A stretch of 64,000 nucleotides of DNA, from the NCBI RefSeq assembly GCF_021730395.1, contig NC_069367.1, positions 4,090,501 through 4,154,500 on the forward strand, written 5' to 3'. Positions 44,428-55,999 of this stretch are shown piece by piece. The notes below the pieces were generated by a model that saw nothing but the letters and a program-made list of their open reading frames with translations, was not told the DNA's origin and searched no databases. The stretch comes from Mercenaria mercenaria. Taxonomy: Eukaryota; Mollusca; Bivalvia; Venerida; Veneridae. Made by a program: the position numbers and the translations under genes. Every line of letters starts with the position of its first letter. Within the stretch, counting starts at the first letter, position 1.

Positions 44428-44610
44428 ACTTGAACTCCTTAAACACTGTAAAAGGATTTCAAAGAAACTTGACTTGGATGTTCACCAAATTAAGTTCAGC
44501 ATGATGTGCAGAGAGCATGTTCTGAATGACAAACTACATGGTTAGGATCACACTTAAGGGTCAGTGGTCATACCTTCTGGTGTATATTGCACCACATTGC
44601 AGCGCTCTTG

Positions 44611-44820
44611 TTAACCCTTACCCTGCTAAATTTCTATAATGAACTTGTCCATCTTTCAGTTTGGATGGTACCATTATCTGTTAAAAGGAGTGCTTATCAA
44701 AAAATAATACAGATTGAATGACGAACAGTGCAGATCTTGATCAGACTGCACAGATGTGTAGGCTGATCATGATCTGCACTGGTTGCAGTGAGCAACCTTG
44801 TCCAGCATGATAAGGGTTAA
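44611..44820. mobile_element. Family A palindromic element, copy 5
   Basis: The clearest copy: perfect 10 bp ends TTAACCCTTA and TAAGGGTTAA enclose 210 bp. It directly abuts the right end of the pearl-like element. Confidence 0.8.
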
Positions 44821-45012
44821 GATAGATTAGGAGCAAAAACTCATGTTCTAATATTCATAGTTGGACCAAACTTCAGTTTTAAAAAAAAGGATTATTTTTA
44901 GTCCAAATCTGGTGACCAGTCACCATTGCCTTTAAAGTATATCAAAACAGTTTGAATTCTCATAGTTCAATTTTTTAATTCTATTTGATATATTTGTAAC
45001 TTTTTTTTTCAG

Positions 45013-45142
45013 CATATGTGTTGTACATATGACTAGCCAGGGACAGGGACCAATATGTAGATAAAGTATACACTCTGGACAATGGCGCTGAGTTACCAAT
45101 TTGATGGAGCTGTTATTATACTGATCTTATTCGTCAGCAGTG
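45013..45142 (+). CDS. Gene C exon with 5' UTR end and signal peptide
   Basis: Acceptor at 45012; ATG at 45082; MALSYQFDGAVIILILFVSS; donor AGTG|GTAATC. Two short upstream ATGs occur in the UTR part. Confidence 0.75.
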
Positions 45143-48100
45143 GTAATCTTCCTATCTACCTTATCTCATCAGTCAGGGGTGTAACTGTTTTTAAGTTATG
45201 TAACCTATTTTTAGTTACTTTTTCAAGCATTTTATAACCTGTATTACTTTTAAAATAATGTTAACTCAGGCAAGTTATTCAATAAAAGTCTTTTGCTGTT
45301 CTCACAAAGTGACCTTTAAAGTGAAATTAGTGGCAAACGGTGGTTAATCAAATTCTCTTCTATTCTGATCATGACGTGATAAGAATAATGGGATGTTAAG
45401 AGTTTTATAGCTATAACTTTTGTGTAAAACTTTATCAGCCTTGCCTAAAAATTTTTTACTGCATAGCTGGAAAGATGAAAGGTCAAGGATTCAGGAAATA
45501 ATTGCATTAGTCTCATTCAAAATAAGGAATTGGCACAGGAGGGCTTTGTAATATTTTATGATAACTGAAACAAGTTATAAATGGAAGTATAAGCAATAAC
45601 TCAAATTGGTTATAAACTGTGATAACTTGAAACAGTTACACCCCTGACTGCTCATCTAGCATGCCCACTTAGCTCAATAGGAAGAACGCAGAGCTACAGA
45701 TCTCTGGGTTGGGAGTTCGAGCCCTGGGCATGGTGTATGTTCTCCGTGACGATTTGATAAAAGACATTGTGTCTGAAATAATTTGTCCTCCACTTCTGAT
45801 TCTTGTTGAGAAGTTGACAGTTACTTGCGGAGAACAGATTTATACTGGTACAGAATCCAGGAACACAGGTTAGGTTAACTGCCCGTCGTTACATAACATA
45901 AATACTGTTTAAGAACGGCGTTAAACCCAAAACAGACAAAATAATTTACTCACGTATAAGACAAGGTTTTGGGTTCTCATCCAAACTTAGTGTCATTTTT
46001 TGTATGGAGCCATAACCTAAGATTTTCAGATTTTCTTCATTTAATGCCCTATGTAAAGTTATACTACATTTTCTACTTGGCTATTTTGTTTTCACAAAAC
46101 TTAAAGTGAAACTCACCTGCCACAAATATGATATGCAAGAAAAGGCATCAAGTTTTCTAGTATTATATAAATATATATATAAGATTTGTCTGTATTATAT
46201 ATAGATATATGTCTTTGTTTTTTGTTGTTTTTTTTGCAGATAATGAAACTTATTAAAAGATATCCAATGCTAATAGATATTTATTTCAGATGTAGAAAAT
46301 CGTAATCAGATATATTTTAAATTAACATTACTAATTAATTGAACCGTGTTAACTCAAGCGAAAAGCAGCCTCATGGTGATTGCGACCAGTATGGATCCAG
46401 ATCAGCATGAACATCCATGCAGTCTGATCAGTATCCATATTGTTCGCTATGAAGTCAGTATAGGTTATATAAGAAGTTCAGAGAACAGTATAGGTTCTGA
46501 TCAGACTACACAGATGTGCACACTGATCTGGATCCATTCTGGTCGCAATCGCCAAAAGGCTGGTTTTCGCAGGACACAGCTCAATATATAAATTAATTGT
46601 AGAGCTTCATTCTTGATTAAATGTCATGCAGTAAGAGGCAGTTGTTAAAAAAACTTCCAGTCTTTTAGTGGTAGCACACGTTTATAAATATTGTGTGAAG
46701 CTAAACAAATGTTAGTGTGTACTACTGTAATTATACATATTCTTAAATGAGTCGTGCCATGAGAAAACCAACATAATGGCTTTCTGACCAGCATGGATCC
46801 AGACCAGCCTGCATATCCGCAGTCTGGTCAGGATCCATGCTGTTTGCTTTTAAAGCCTATTGCAATTAGAGAAACCGTTAACTAAAAGCATGGATTCTGA
46901 CCAGACTGCGTGATGGATCCTGACAAGACTGCGCAGATGCGCAGTCTGGTCTTGTCTGGATCCATGCTGGTTGAAAACTTACTATTTTGGTTTTCTCATG
47001 ACATTGCTCAAATATGGAATTAGGGTTAAATATGCCTTTAACTTTAATGTTTTTGCATTTTTATGATATAGGAGTAATTCTTGCTGAACAAGCACTACCA
47101 TTGCCCACAGAGAGCAGTGATGGCAAGGAAGTCACGTCAGAACCTACTCCGACAGTGAAGTCAAACATATCTGAACCTAAACATTCACCTGACGATTCTA
47201 CTACACAGTCAACCAAACCTGACAGTCAAGAAGAAGCCAGCACTGCTACAGAACCAAGCAAGAATGACCCTGATACTGTCACACAAAATCCATCTGTCCA
47301 ACAGAATTCCAGTAAAGCCTCTACACAAAAGGAAGCCATAGACACTACACAAAATCCAAATCTGCACAAAGACATAACGGAAAGCAAATCTGAAACCACA
47401 GACAACAAAATTCCACAATCAAATTCAAATGACACAGGCAATAAAAGTGGTGAGACTCCATCACAAGTAGATACAACAACCTCTGATACAAAGCAGGATA
47501 AGAAAAATAAGACAAACACAGGGTCTGATGTAACAACCCAGTTTATGCCCGTGACCTTTGACACTAGATGGATGGACACTTTTATTCACACACATCATTT
47601 TGAGGGTCAATATACGTTCAATGGTGTGAGATACTTGTTTGATTTTGTTATACGATACAAGCATCCGAGTGATCCGAGGACCTTGGTTACTAATTTCTAC
47701 GATGCTGATGGAGCTGTTCTAGAGTTCAATGGTATATATATAAACATTCAAATTTTGTTAAGTATTGCATTAAGTGTTGGCTGTATAGTACTTTAGGTAT
47801 TTACCATGCTGTCTTAAACTATATGAACAGAAACAATATTTTCAAGAAATGTTCTGTCCCAAATGTTAGGTATGAGAAAAATAACTATTTTTGCAAATTT
47901 TCACAAAGTTATGCCCCTTTTTGATTTAGAATTTTTGAGTTAGTTTTATTAAGTTTTTTCTGGCAGAGTTCTAATTCAGAGTCGAGCACTGAGAAAAGTC
48001 GTGGTCTTACAGACAGTTTTGCTTAATAACCAGTAAAGTCAAGGCCACTATCAGGTCAAGGTCAGTGTTCTTAAAATACAAAATGTTTGAAAAAAAATCA

Positions 48101-51100
48101 TTGTCATGAAATTTCCACATCTTCCATTTCTTAGCTCGACTATTCAGAAAATAGTAGAGCTGTTGGACTCACCTATGCGTCGGCGTCCCGATTTGGTTAA
48201 GTTTTTGTATGTAAGCTGGTATCTCAGTAACCACTTATGGGAATGGATTGAAACTTCACACATGTTCACTGTGATAAACTGACTTAGATTGCACAGGTTC
48301 CATAACTCTATTTTGTTTTACAAAATTATGCCCCTTTTTCGACTTAAGAAATTTTTGGTTAAGGTTTTGTATGTAAGCTGTTATATCAGTACCCACTTAG
48401 GAGAATGGATTGTTGTCTGTGGTTTCACACACTTGTTCACTGTCATGATCTGACATGCACTGTGCAGCAGGTCCCATGTCTCTACTTTGATTTTTTTCAA
48501 AATTATGCCCCTTTTTCGACTTAGCAGGTTTTGGTTAAGTTTTTGTATGTAAGCTGGTATCTCAGTATCCACTAATGGGAATGGATTGAAACTTCACACA
48601 CTTGTCCACTGTCATGAGCTGTGCAGGTTCCATAAACCTGTTTCCCATTTTTAGATCACCTGAGCACGAAGTGCTCAAAGGTGAGCTTTTGTGATCGCCC
48701 TGTGTCCGTCGTCGTCGTCAACAATTTGACTGTTAACACTAGAGGTCACAAATTTGAGCCAATCTTAATGAAACTTGGTCAGAATGTTACCCTCAGTCAA
48801 ATCTTGGACGAGTTCAGTATTGGGTCATCTGGGGTCAAAAACTAGGTCACCAAGTCAAATCAAAGGAAAAGCTTGTTAACACTCTAGAGGTCACATTTTT
48901 GGCCCAATCTTAATGAAACTTGGTCAAAATGTAACCCTCAATAAATTCTTGGACAAGTTCGATATTGGGTCATCTGGGGTCAAAAACTAGGTCACCAGGT
49001 CAAATCAAAGGAAAAGCTTGTTAACACTCTAGAGGTCACATTTTTGGCCCAATCTTAATGAGACTTGGTCAAAATGTAACCCTCAATAAAATCTTGGACG
49101 AGTTCGATATTGGGTCATCTGGGTGAAAAACTAGGTCACCGGGTCAAATCAAAGGAAAAGCTTGTTAACACACTAGAGGCCACATTTATGACTGTATCTC
49201 CATGAAACTTAGTCAGAATGTTAATCTTGATGATCTTTAGGTTAGATTGGAACCTGGATCATCTCAGATCAAAAACTAGGTCACCAGGTCAAATCAAAGG
49301 TAAAGCTTGTTAACACTGTAGAGGCCACATTTATGACTGTATCTTCATGAAACTTGGCCAGAATGGTAATCTTGATGATCTCAAGATCCAATTTGAATCT
49401 GGGTCATGTAGGATCAAAAACTAGGTCACCAGGCCAAATCAAAGGAAAAGCTAGTTTACACTGTAGAGGCCACATTTATGACCATATCTTAATGTAACTT
49501 GGTCAGAATGTTAATCTTGATGATCTTTAGGTCAAGTTCAAATCTAGGTCAGGGGGGTCAAAAACTAGGTCACTAGGTCAAATCAAAGGAAAAGCTTGTT
49601 AACACTGTTGAGGCCACATTTGTGACTGTATCTTCATGAAGCTTGGTCAGAATGGTAGTCTTGATGATCTCATGGTCCAGTTTGAATCTGGATCATGTCA
49701 GGTCAAAAACTAGGTCAAATTAAAAGAAAAGCTAGTTTACACTTTAGAGACCACATTTATGACCATATCTTAATAAAACTTGGTCAGAATGTTAATCATG
49801 ATGATGTTTAGGTCAATAGGTCAGGTGAGCATTACAGGGCCTTCATGGCCCTCTTGTTACAAAATTATTCCCCTTTTTCGACTTTTGTATTCATTTAATT
49901 GACAAGGCTGTTGAATAGTCGAGTGTTGCTGTCCTACGACAGCTCTTGTTCAGTTGTGACAATTTTCTGTGTATTAAAGGTACATCAGCTGATGGTCATG
50001 TGATAGTATTTACATTGTCAAAGATCTACACGCCAGGTGTGAGGTTTCCTCTACAGGAGCCATTGGAGGTTACAGGGTCTTTTCCAAGGACTGACCAACC
50101 ATACTTCACAGGAAATTTCACCAAACCCATCAATTCTTCATTTTCATGGTTCCACATGAATAAAGGTATGTCTGCATTTTGTTAATTTGTCATATACCTG
50201 TGTAGTGATAAGTCTCAACAGACTATTTCCACAGTTAAATGTTTGCTGTGTTTTTGCAAGTGGGTCTGATGCTGATATCTTTATTCTACAGTCAGACCTT
50301 TTCTAAAGACCACCTCCAAATAATGGCTTTTTCTATAAAACCTGCATTTAAAGGCCAGTATTTTCTCTTCCTGTTAAACCATAAATAAGTTTACCTTTGT
50401 TTTAATACCACTTGTTAGCAAAAACCACTGCTATCCTTTTCCAAGGATGATTTTCCTGATGGATTGGCTGTATTTTCTAGCATTGATTGCACTGCAAATT
50501 TGAAGCTTATTCAAATTGATGCAAATTCCAATGTATGTTGATGCTAATTGTTATATGTTACAGAGGCTTGATGCTTATTGCAGTGTATTGCTGGCAGTTA
50601 ATGCTAATTCCTAATAATTGGAGGGAACTGATGCAAATTCCAATGTATTGCAAAACAAATATGTCATATAACCATTAACTTCTTTACATTGCTGTCTTAC
50701 ATCTCCCGAGTGCGGGAGGTCGTGGGTTCGATTCCCGGCCGCGTCATACCAAAGACGTAAAAAAATGGTACTAGCAGCTTCCTCGCTTGGCGCTCAGCAT
50801 TAAGGGGATAGTGCTAGGACTGGTCAGCCCGGTGTCAGTATAATGTGACTGGGTGGGGTATCATGTCACGTGTCTACGGCGTGATATTCCAGTGAGGCAG
50901 CACTATAAAGTTGGGCATTGTGCTCACTGCTACAAGTAGACACCGTCGTTTATATGACTGAAAAATTGTTGAAAAAGACGTTAAACCCGAACACACACAC
51001 ACACAAGTCTTACATTTCCGGTTTTGTGTATGTGACAGGGCTTGGTGCAATAGAGACTGGTGAGACAGCTGGTACGAGGACAGCCATAGTTATCATCATA

Positions 51101-51256
51101 CCTACCAGTATAGCATTTCTAGGTATCTGCGGGACAGTTGCAATTATTTGTTGGGCGTCAAAGAAAGGATACCTGCGGGGGCGTCACAAGTCCTACAGAC
51201 TCTTCACCGATGCACAAGTTTCATATGAATCAGAAGCAGAAACAATTCATATCTAA
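45013..51256 (+). CDS. Gene C: mucin-like type I membrane protein, 374 residues
   Basis: Four coding exons: 45082-45142, 47072-47731, 49980-50165 and 51039-51256, all introns phase 1. The first exon begins at an acceptor (tttttttttcag, exon from 45013), so at least one 5' UTR exon lies upstream. Residues 1-25 form a signal peptide (cleavage likely after VILA). Residues 28-178 are Ser/Thr/Asn/Lys-rich without cysteine, mucin-like. Residues 179-315 form a cysteine-free ectodomain I do not recognise. The helix is about 317-342 and the tail 343-374. The tail contains YRLF (355-358), which fits the YxxΦ sorting rule. The shape recalls LAMP or sialomucin-type proteins, but no domain match is claimed. 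Function unknown; surface or endolysosomal membrane is inferred. Confidence 0.8.
45171..45650. mobile_element. hAT-like MITE in gene C intron 1
   Basis: Inverted ends AGTCAGGGGTGTAACTG and CAGTTACACCCCTGACT enclose about 480 bp without an ORF. CTCATC flanks both sides (45165-45170, 45651-45656). It starts 28 bp after the exon 1 donor. Confidence 0.7.
45659..45945 (+). mobile_element. tRNA-derived SINE (type 2) in gene C intron 1
   Basis: Head GCCCACTTAGCTCAATAGGA with box B GAGTTCGAGCCCTGGGC; body TTACTTGCGGAGAACAG, TACAGAATCCAGGA; end AACGGCGTTAAACCCAAAAC. Confidence 0.8.
46345..46583. mobile_element. Family B palindromic element, copy 1 (diverged)
   Basis: TTGCGACCAGTATGGATCCA on the left and TGGATCCATTCTGGTCGCAA on the right frame a 239 bp palindrome. 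Confidence 0.65.
46748..47010. mobile_element. Family B palindromic element, copy 2
   Basis: TGAGTCGTGCCATGAGAAAA to GGTTTTCTCATGACATTGCT, with nested GACCAGCATGGATCCAGACC arms. It ends 62 bp before gene C exon 2. Confidence 0.8.
47072..47731 (+). CDS. Gene C exon 2: mucin-like stalk and start of ectodomain
   Basis: 660 nt; acceptor atgatatag, donor AATG|GTATAT. It encodes the Thr/Ser-rich stalk with several N-x-S/T sites, then VTFDTRWMDTFIHTHHFEGQ and a YTFNGVRYLFDFVIRY stretch rich in aromatics, likely beta-structured. Confidence 0.8.
48133..49953. mobile_element. Pearl-like element with another inserted in it (gene C intron 2)
   Basis: Left end AGCTCGACTATTCAG, right end GAATAGTCGAGTGTTGCTGT to CAGCTCTTGTT. 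Core units contain GTATGTAAGCTGGTATCTCA, GAATGGATTG and TTATGCCCCTTTTTCGAC, about 180 bp apart. The end pair is shared with elements at 52482, 54178 and 63278. It ends 27 bp before exon 3. Confidence 0.7.
48653..49859. mobile_element. Nested pearl-like element with ~145 bp units
   Basis: Left end ATCACCTGAGCACGAAGTGC (a hairpin, GAGCACGAAGTGCTC). Units repeat CTTGTTAACACTCTAGAGGT, CTTAATGAAACTTGGTCA and AAAAACTAGGTCACC about seven times at ~145 bp. The right end is GGTGAGCATTACAGGGCC to CTCTTGTT. It splits a unit of the outer element (host CCTGTTT before, ACAAAATTATTCCCC after). Confidence 0.75.
49980..50165 (+). CDS. Gene C exon 3: ectodomain
   Basis: 186 nt; acceptor attaaag (weak pyrimidine tract), donor AAAG|GTATGT. 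It encodes TSADGHVIVFTLSKIYTPGV and two N-glycosylation sites (NFT, NSS). The acceptor lies 27 bp after the end of a pearl-like element. Confidence 0.75.
50690..51003 (+). mobile_element. tRNA-derived SINE (type 3) in gene C intron 3
   Basis: The tRNA-like 3' half (GTGGGTTCGATTCCCGGCCG) is followed by TACTAGCAGCTTCCTCGCTT, GGGGTATCATGTCACGTGTC and GACGTTAAACCCGAACACAC ending in a CA run. It stops about 35 bp before exon 4. Confidence 0.75.
51039..51256 (+). CDS. Gene C exon 4: membrane helix, cytoplasmic tail and stop
   Basis: Acceptor tgtatgtgacag; helix TAIVIIIPTSIAFLGICGTV and onward to W341; tail KKGYLRGRHKSYRLF to AETIHI; TAA at 51254. The last ~45 bp are partly duplicated just downstream. 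Confidence 0.85.
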
Positions 51257-51313
51257 TTACACTGATGTACGTGTTTTAGTTGAATCTAAAGCAGAAAGAA
51301 TTCATATCTAATT
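51212..51313 (+). repeat. 55 bp tandem duplication of the gene C 3' coding end
   Basis: The string GAATC-AAGCAGAAA-AATTCATATCTAATT occurs at about 51227-51258 (coding end and stop) and again at about 51282-51313, one 55 bp step downstream. Confidence 0.8.
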
Positions 51314-51990
51314 TCAAGTTGATAATTTCACCATTCTATATGTACAGTAAAACATCATTTGCTCAAGCATTGATTGGCACATGCACAAGGGCTGATGTAA
51401 GCAATGAATGTTGGTCCCCGGCCACATCCTGTACATTGTTCAAGATCCCAAATATTCTTGAGCATTTTATTTATCCTCGTGCGTCTTTGAGCAGACTATG
51501 TTTTACTATATGTCTATTGTCAGCTTAAAAAAAGACACAGACAAAAGTAATTTCTCATATATTTATACAGAGTTTATATTTTAATTTTCTTTTAAAAAAA
51601 AAGAGAAATTTGAAAGTTGTATTTTGAACATGTAAAAAGGTTGTGACAATGTTTTAAGTTTGAAAAGAATCCGAGATTAAAGAATGCCAGACAATCAGAA
51701 AAATGGTGGGTTGTTCTATATCCGATATGGAATGACTTGGCTAATACTTGAATTTGTATATTTCTGCAATGCTGAAGTGATCTATATATAAACTGGCATT
51801 TGTCATTTTTGAAATATTTTTTACTGAAATGTCTCATTCACATTTCAGTTTGATATGAGACTTTACATGACAAAACTTAAAAAAAAAAAAATTTTTATAA
51901 AAAGTTAAGAAAAGACTTTACATAATGAAAATTACAGATTAAATGACATGTTTAAAAAATTCTGGGACCAATTAATAAAACGCTATTTGC
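51257..51990 (+). other. Likely 3' UTR of gene C
   Basis: No frame of interest. A candidate AATAAA lies at 51974-51979. An A-run occurs at about 51880-51893. Confidence 0.4.
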
Positions 51991-52039
51991 TTGTAAAATA
52001 GGACCAATATTAATAGTCAGATTGTGTTATTCTCCTACA

Positions 52040-52481
52040 GTTGGACTTACTTTATCTGTAACAGGATTTTTATGCAAACTGTGGCTTTAATCCACTTACA
52101 TGTAATCTGTAACAGGGTTTTTACTAGGCAAATTTTGGCATAAATTCACTTTATTTTGTAACAAGGTTTTTAGTCAAAATGGGGCTTTTATCGACCTAAT
52201 CTGTTGCAGGGTTTTAAGGCATTTATGCAAAATGGGGCTTTTATCCACTTTATCTGTTACAAGGTTTTAGGCAAATTGTAGTTTTTATCCACCTAATCTG
52301 TTACAGGCGTTTTAGACAAATTGCGGTTTTTATCCACCTTACCTGTTACAGGGTTTTTTGGCAAATTGTTGTTTTTATCCACCTTAGTTAATATCTGTTA
52401 CAGGCTTTTTAGACAAATTGCAGTTTTTATCCATCTGATCTGTTACAGGGTTTTTAGGCAAATTGCGGTTTTTAGCTCGAC
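52040..52481. repeat. 45 bp minisatellite, left part
   Basis: Units of the form TTTTTATCCA-CTGATCTGTTACAGGGTTTTTAGGCAAATTGCGG repeat about nine times, less regular at the left. A longer unit containing CACCTTAGTTAATATCTG is present here and again in the right part. Confidence 0.85.
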
Positions 52482-53705
52482 TATTCGAAGAATAAGTAGA
52501 GCTGTCCTACTCACCACGGCGTCAGCGTCGGCGTCAGTGTCCGCGTCGGCGTCGGCGTCACACCTTGGTTAAGTTTTTCGTACCAGTCCACATTTTAACA
52601 AAGTCTTTTGAGATAAAGCTTTGAAACTTTCAACACTTGTTTACCATCATCATGGCCAGTTATAGGCAAGAGCACATAACTCCATCAATGATTTTGGCTG
52701 AATTATGGCCCCTTTTGACTTAGAAATCATGGTTAAGTTTTTCGTACCAGTTCATATTTTGACAAAGTCTTTTAAGATAAAGCTTTGAAACTTTCAACAC
52801 TTGTTTACCATCATCATGGCCAGTTATAGGCAAGAGTACATAACTCCATCAGGGATTTTGGCTGAATTATGGCCCCTTTTGACTTAGAAATCATGGTTAA
52901 GTTTTTCGTACCAGTTCATATTTTGACAAAGTCTTTTAAGATAAAGCTTTGAAACTTTCAACACTTGTTTACCATCATCATGGCCAGTTATAGGCAAGAG
53001 CACATAACTCATTCAATGATTTTGGCTGAATTATGGCCCCTTTTGACTTAGAATTCATGGTTAAGTTTTTCGTACCAGTTCATATTTTGACAAAGTCTTT
53101 TAAGATAAAGCTTTGAAACTTTCAACACTTGTTTACCATCACCATGGCCAGTTATAGGCAAGAGTACATAACTCCATCAGGGATTTTGGCTGAATTATGG
53201 CCCCTTTTGACTTAGAAATCTTGGTTAATATTTCGTACCAGTTCATATTTTGACAAAGTCTTTTCAGACAAAGCTTTGAAACTTTCAACACCTGTTTACC
53301 ATCACCATGTCCAGTTATAGGCAAGAGTACATAACTCCATCAAGGATTTTGGCTGAATTATAGCCCCTTTTGACTTAGAAATCTTTGTTAAGTTTTTCGT
53401 ACCAGTTCATATTTTTATAAAGTGTTTGACATATGGCTTTGAAACTTTTATCACTTGTTTAGTATAATAGTCTCTATCTGTAGGAAATAACTCTGTCGTC
53501 TATTTTGGCTGAATTATTGTCCTTTTTGGACTTTGAAATTGCCTCATATATTGTCATTTAGTGCAAAACTTATCGAAATCAAAGTAATACAGGAACATTG
53601 TTTGTCTAATCTATTTATTTCTTTAGTCTGAATATCCGTGGAAATATTTTGACCCCATTCTTCAATCAATTCTTCGAATAGTCGAGTGCGCTGTCATCAG
53701 ACAGT
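52482..53705. mobile_element. Pearl-like element inserted into the minisatellite
   Basis: Left end AGCTCGACTATTCGAAGAAT followed by a GGCGTC run. Six core units at ~164 bp contain AAGTTTTTCGTACCAG, AAAGCTTTGAAACTTTCAAC and GAATTATGGCCCCTTTTGAC. The right end is TTCTTCGAATAGTCGAGTGC to CAGACAG, apparently lacking the usual CTCTTGTT. Confidence 0.75.
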
Positions 53706-54118
53706 TTTTATCCATCTGATCTGTTACAGGGTTTTTAGACAAATTGCGGTTTTTATCCATCTGATCTGTTACAGGGTTTTTAGGCAAATTGTGGTTTTTA
53801 TCCACCTTACCTGTTACAGGTTTTTTTTTGGCAAATTGTTGTTTTTATCCACCTTAGTTAATATCTGTTACAGGCTTTTTAGACAAATTGCGGTTTTTAT
53901 CCATCTGATCTGTTACAGGGTTTTTAGGCAAATTGCGGTTTTTATCCATCTGATCTGTTACAGGGTTTTTAGACAAATTGCGGTTTTTATCCATCTGATC
54001 TGTTACAGGGTTTTTAGACAAATTGCGGTTTTTATCCATCTGATCTGTTACAGGGTTTTTAGGCAAATTGTGGTTTTTATCCACCTGATCTGTTTCAGTG
54101 CTTTTAGACAAATTGTGT
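53706..54118. repeat. 45 bp minisatellite, right part
   Basis: About nine units continue after the inserted element. Because 45 is a multiple of three, both strands stay open for about 100-150 codons; this is not a gene. The last units are diverged. Confidence 0.85.
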
Positions 54119-54177
54119 CGTTTATTATGGGGCTGATACCTTAAGAATGCCAAATTTTATGGCCAAAAAATCTATTT

Positions 54178-54600
54178 TTAGCTTGACTTTTGGAAGAAAA
54201 TGTAGAGCTGTTGCAATCGCCCAATCGTCTGCGTCAGCTTGGTGTTGGCATCGCAGTTGGTTAAAGTTTTTGATTAAGTCAAATATCATTGTTACTATCA
54301 GAGTTGTTGACTTGAAACTTAAAATATTATTTTCTATCGTAGTCTACATCAAGAGAAACAGTCCCCATAACTCAAAATTGAATTTTGACAAATTTGTGCC
54401 CCTTTTTAACTTAGAATTTTTTGTTGAAAGTTTATGATGAAGTCAAATATCTCGATTACTATCAAAGCTTTTGACTTGAAGCTTTAAATGGTTATTTACT
54501 ATGATCAAAGTCTACACCAGGAGAAACAATCTATGTAACTCTGCTTTGAAATTTGACAAAGTTATGCACCTTTTTTGCTTAGAATTTTTGGTTTTCTCAT
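54178..54600. mobile_element. Partial pearl-like element
   Basis: Left end AGCTTGACTTTTGGAAGAAA resembles the AGCTCGACTATTCG end. About two and a half core units follow (TGAAGTCAAATATC, ACTTGAA, GTTATGCACCTTTTTTGC). No right end found. Confidence 0.55.
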
Positions 54601-55999
54601 GGCGCAGTTCATATAATATCAATATCAAGCTGTCTTATATTTAAAGAGAAATTAAAGAAAAAAGCCTTGTTAAGAAAGAGGTAGGTCTAATAGTAGGCCT
54701 TGATTTGTTGTATTTATATATTTAGGAAATGTTGTGCAAGGAAAAGTATGGTTGTTTGAAGGAAAATAGCCTAGAGCAGCATCTAAAAGTTTGTCCTCTT
54801 ACTTACTGTAAGGGGAGAGCACTCTAGAAAGTTTGGTCAGAATTAATCAAAGTAGTAGGAGTTGGCTGTTCTTGACAAATCTATTGACTTTTTCTATAAA
54901 CAAAGTTGTATAGAGTTTAATTGTTGTTTATAAGGATTTTTGATGGTAAAGGTTTTTTTTATACTTTAACATATATTGCGCGAATATGTAAGAAAATGTA
55001 ATAACTGATCAGAGTCATTGCGGCGTTTACGGTATGTATGTTTGAACTGAAACAAATGCAACATGTAGATTTTGATTAGCAATTTCTGAAATCCTTAGGT
55101 GGTAATATTACACGCTTTCCTTATAAAAAGGGGTAAAATTATTAAATGCCATAGTGTGCAATCATTGATATTGTGGTCGATTAATTTTCGTGGATTTTGT
55201 GGTAAGTTGCGTCAGTCCTCGAAAGTTTGTCCCAATGATCTAAACAAAATTTCCAATTATTGTATCTCTAAAATTTGAAATGCATGAATTGATGCACCGC
55301 AAAACGGCAAATTTTGCTGAAACCACGAAATTTCATGCCCATGAAATTAAAGGATTTAAGAGTATTTGCATGGGAATTTCATGGTTTAACAACACGAGCA
55401 CTTTTGAAGCACACTGTTCATTTTGTTTAAACAATGATGGAAATTGCCCCAAAAAAGTATTTCAGTAATTTTACATTTTTTACATTTTTTAGAATATGAA
55501 CATGAAATACAGACTCTCAAAATTTGCAGGAAATACAATGGAATCATTTACATTCATGGGAGACTAAATTTCTTGGTTTTCGTGATTGGTCAAAACTCAT
55601 TGGACATATTGAATCCCCATATCTCCAAAAGGGGAAAAAGGTAAAATCTATAAATTTATATTTCCATGAAATAATGGTTTCTTGCCAAAAGCACAAAATT
55701 TCATGTCCACAAATTTTAATGATTTTACTGTAGAAGACTCTGTATGGTGTACATGAAAAAATATAATTTCTGTTAGAAATGTTGTAGTGAATTTTGTAAC
55801 TTGAATATTACTCTGTGATTGTCAGACATCTGAGTGTTAACTTCTGACCACAAACTCTGTACATGTTATTCTTTTACTGTAATTTATTGATTTTGCAAAG
55901 AATATTTTAAGTGTCATGTTTCTTGATGAAAATTTACAAAAGATTTTTTTAGTCTTTCTATTGCAATAATACCAACTACAGAAAGTATTTCTGAATAAA
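54601..55999. other. Intergenic, no gene seen
   Basis: Weak relatives of a TTTCATG/CATGAAAT-rich element occur between about 55170 and 55735, ending TTTACTGTAG. Too diverged to bound. Confidence 0.35.

Larger units (their letters stand above)
43201..44610. mobile_element. Pearl-like tandem-core element (units ~140-160 bp), interrupted
   Basis: Units repeat AAAGAAACTTGACACAAA, then GCAGAGC, TGTTCT, TTCAAGGTCAAGGTCACACT and GGGTCA, starting near 43259, 43405, 43575, 43715 and, after an insertion, 44430. The right end is GCTCTTGTT. Tandem cores between fixed flanks are the layout of pearl/Helentron-like elements of bivalves. Confidence 0.65.

Noticed and set aside
47209-47664. Several minus-strand frames opposite gene C exon 2
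   Set aside because: Antisense shadows of the Ser/Thr-rich coding exon.
53686-54153. Open frames of 152 (plus) and 99 (minus) codons
   Set aside because: They are translations of the 45 bp minisatellite (a 15-residue repeat on both strands). No start context, splice sites or domain.
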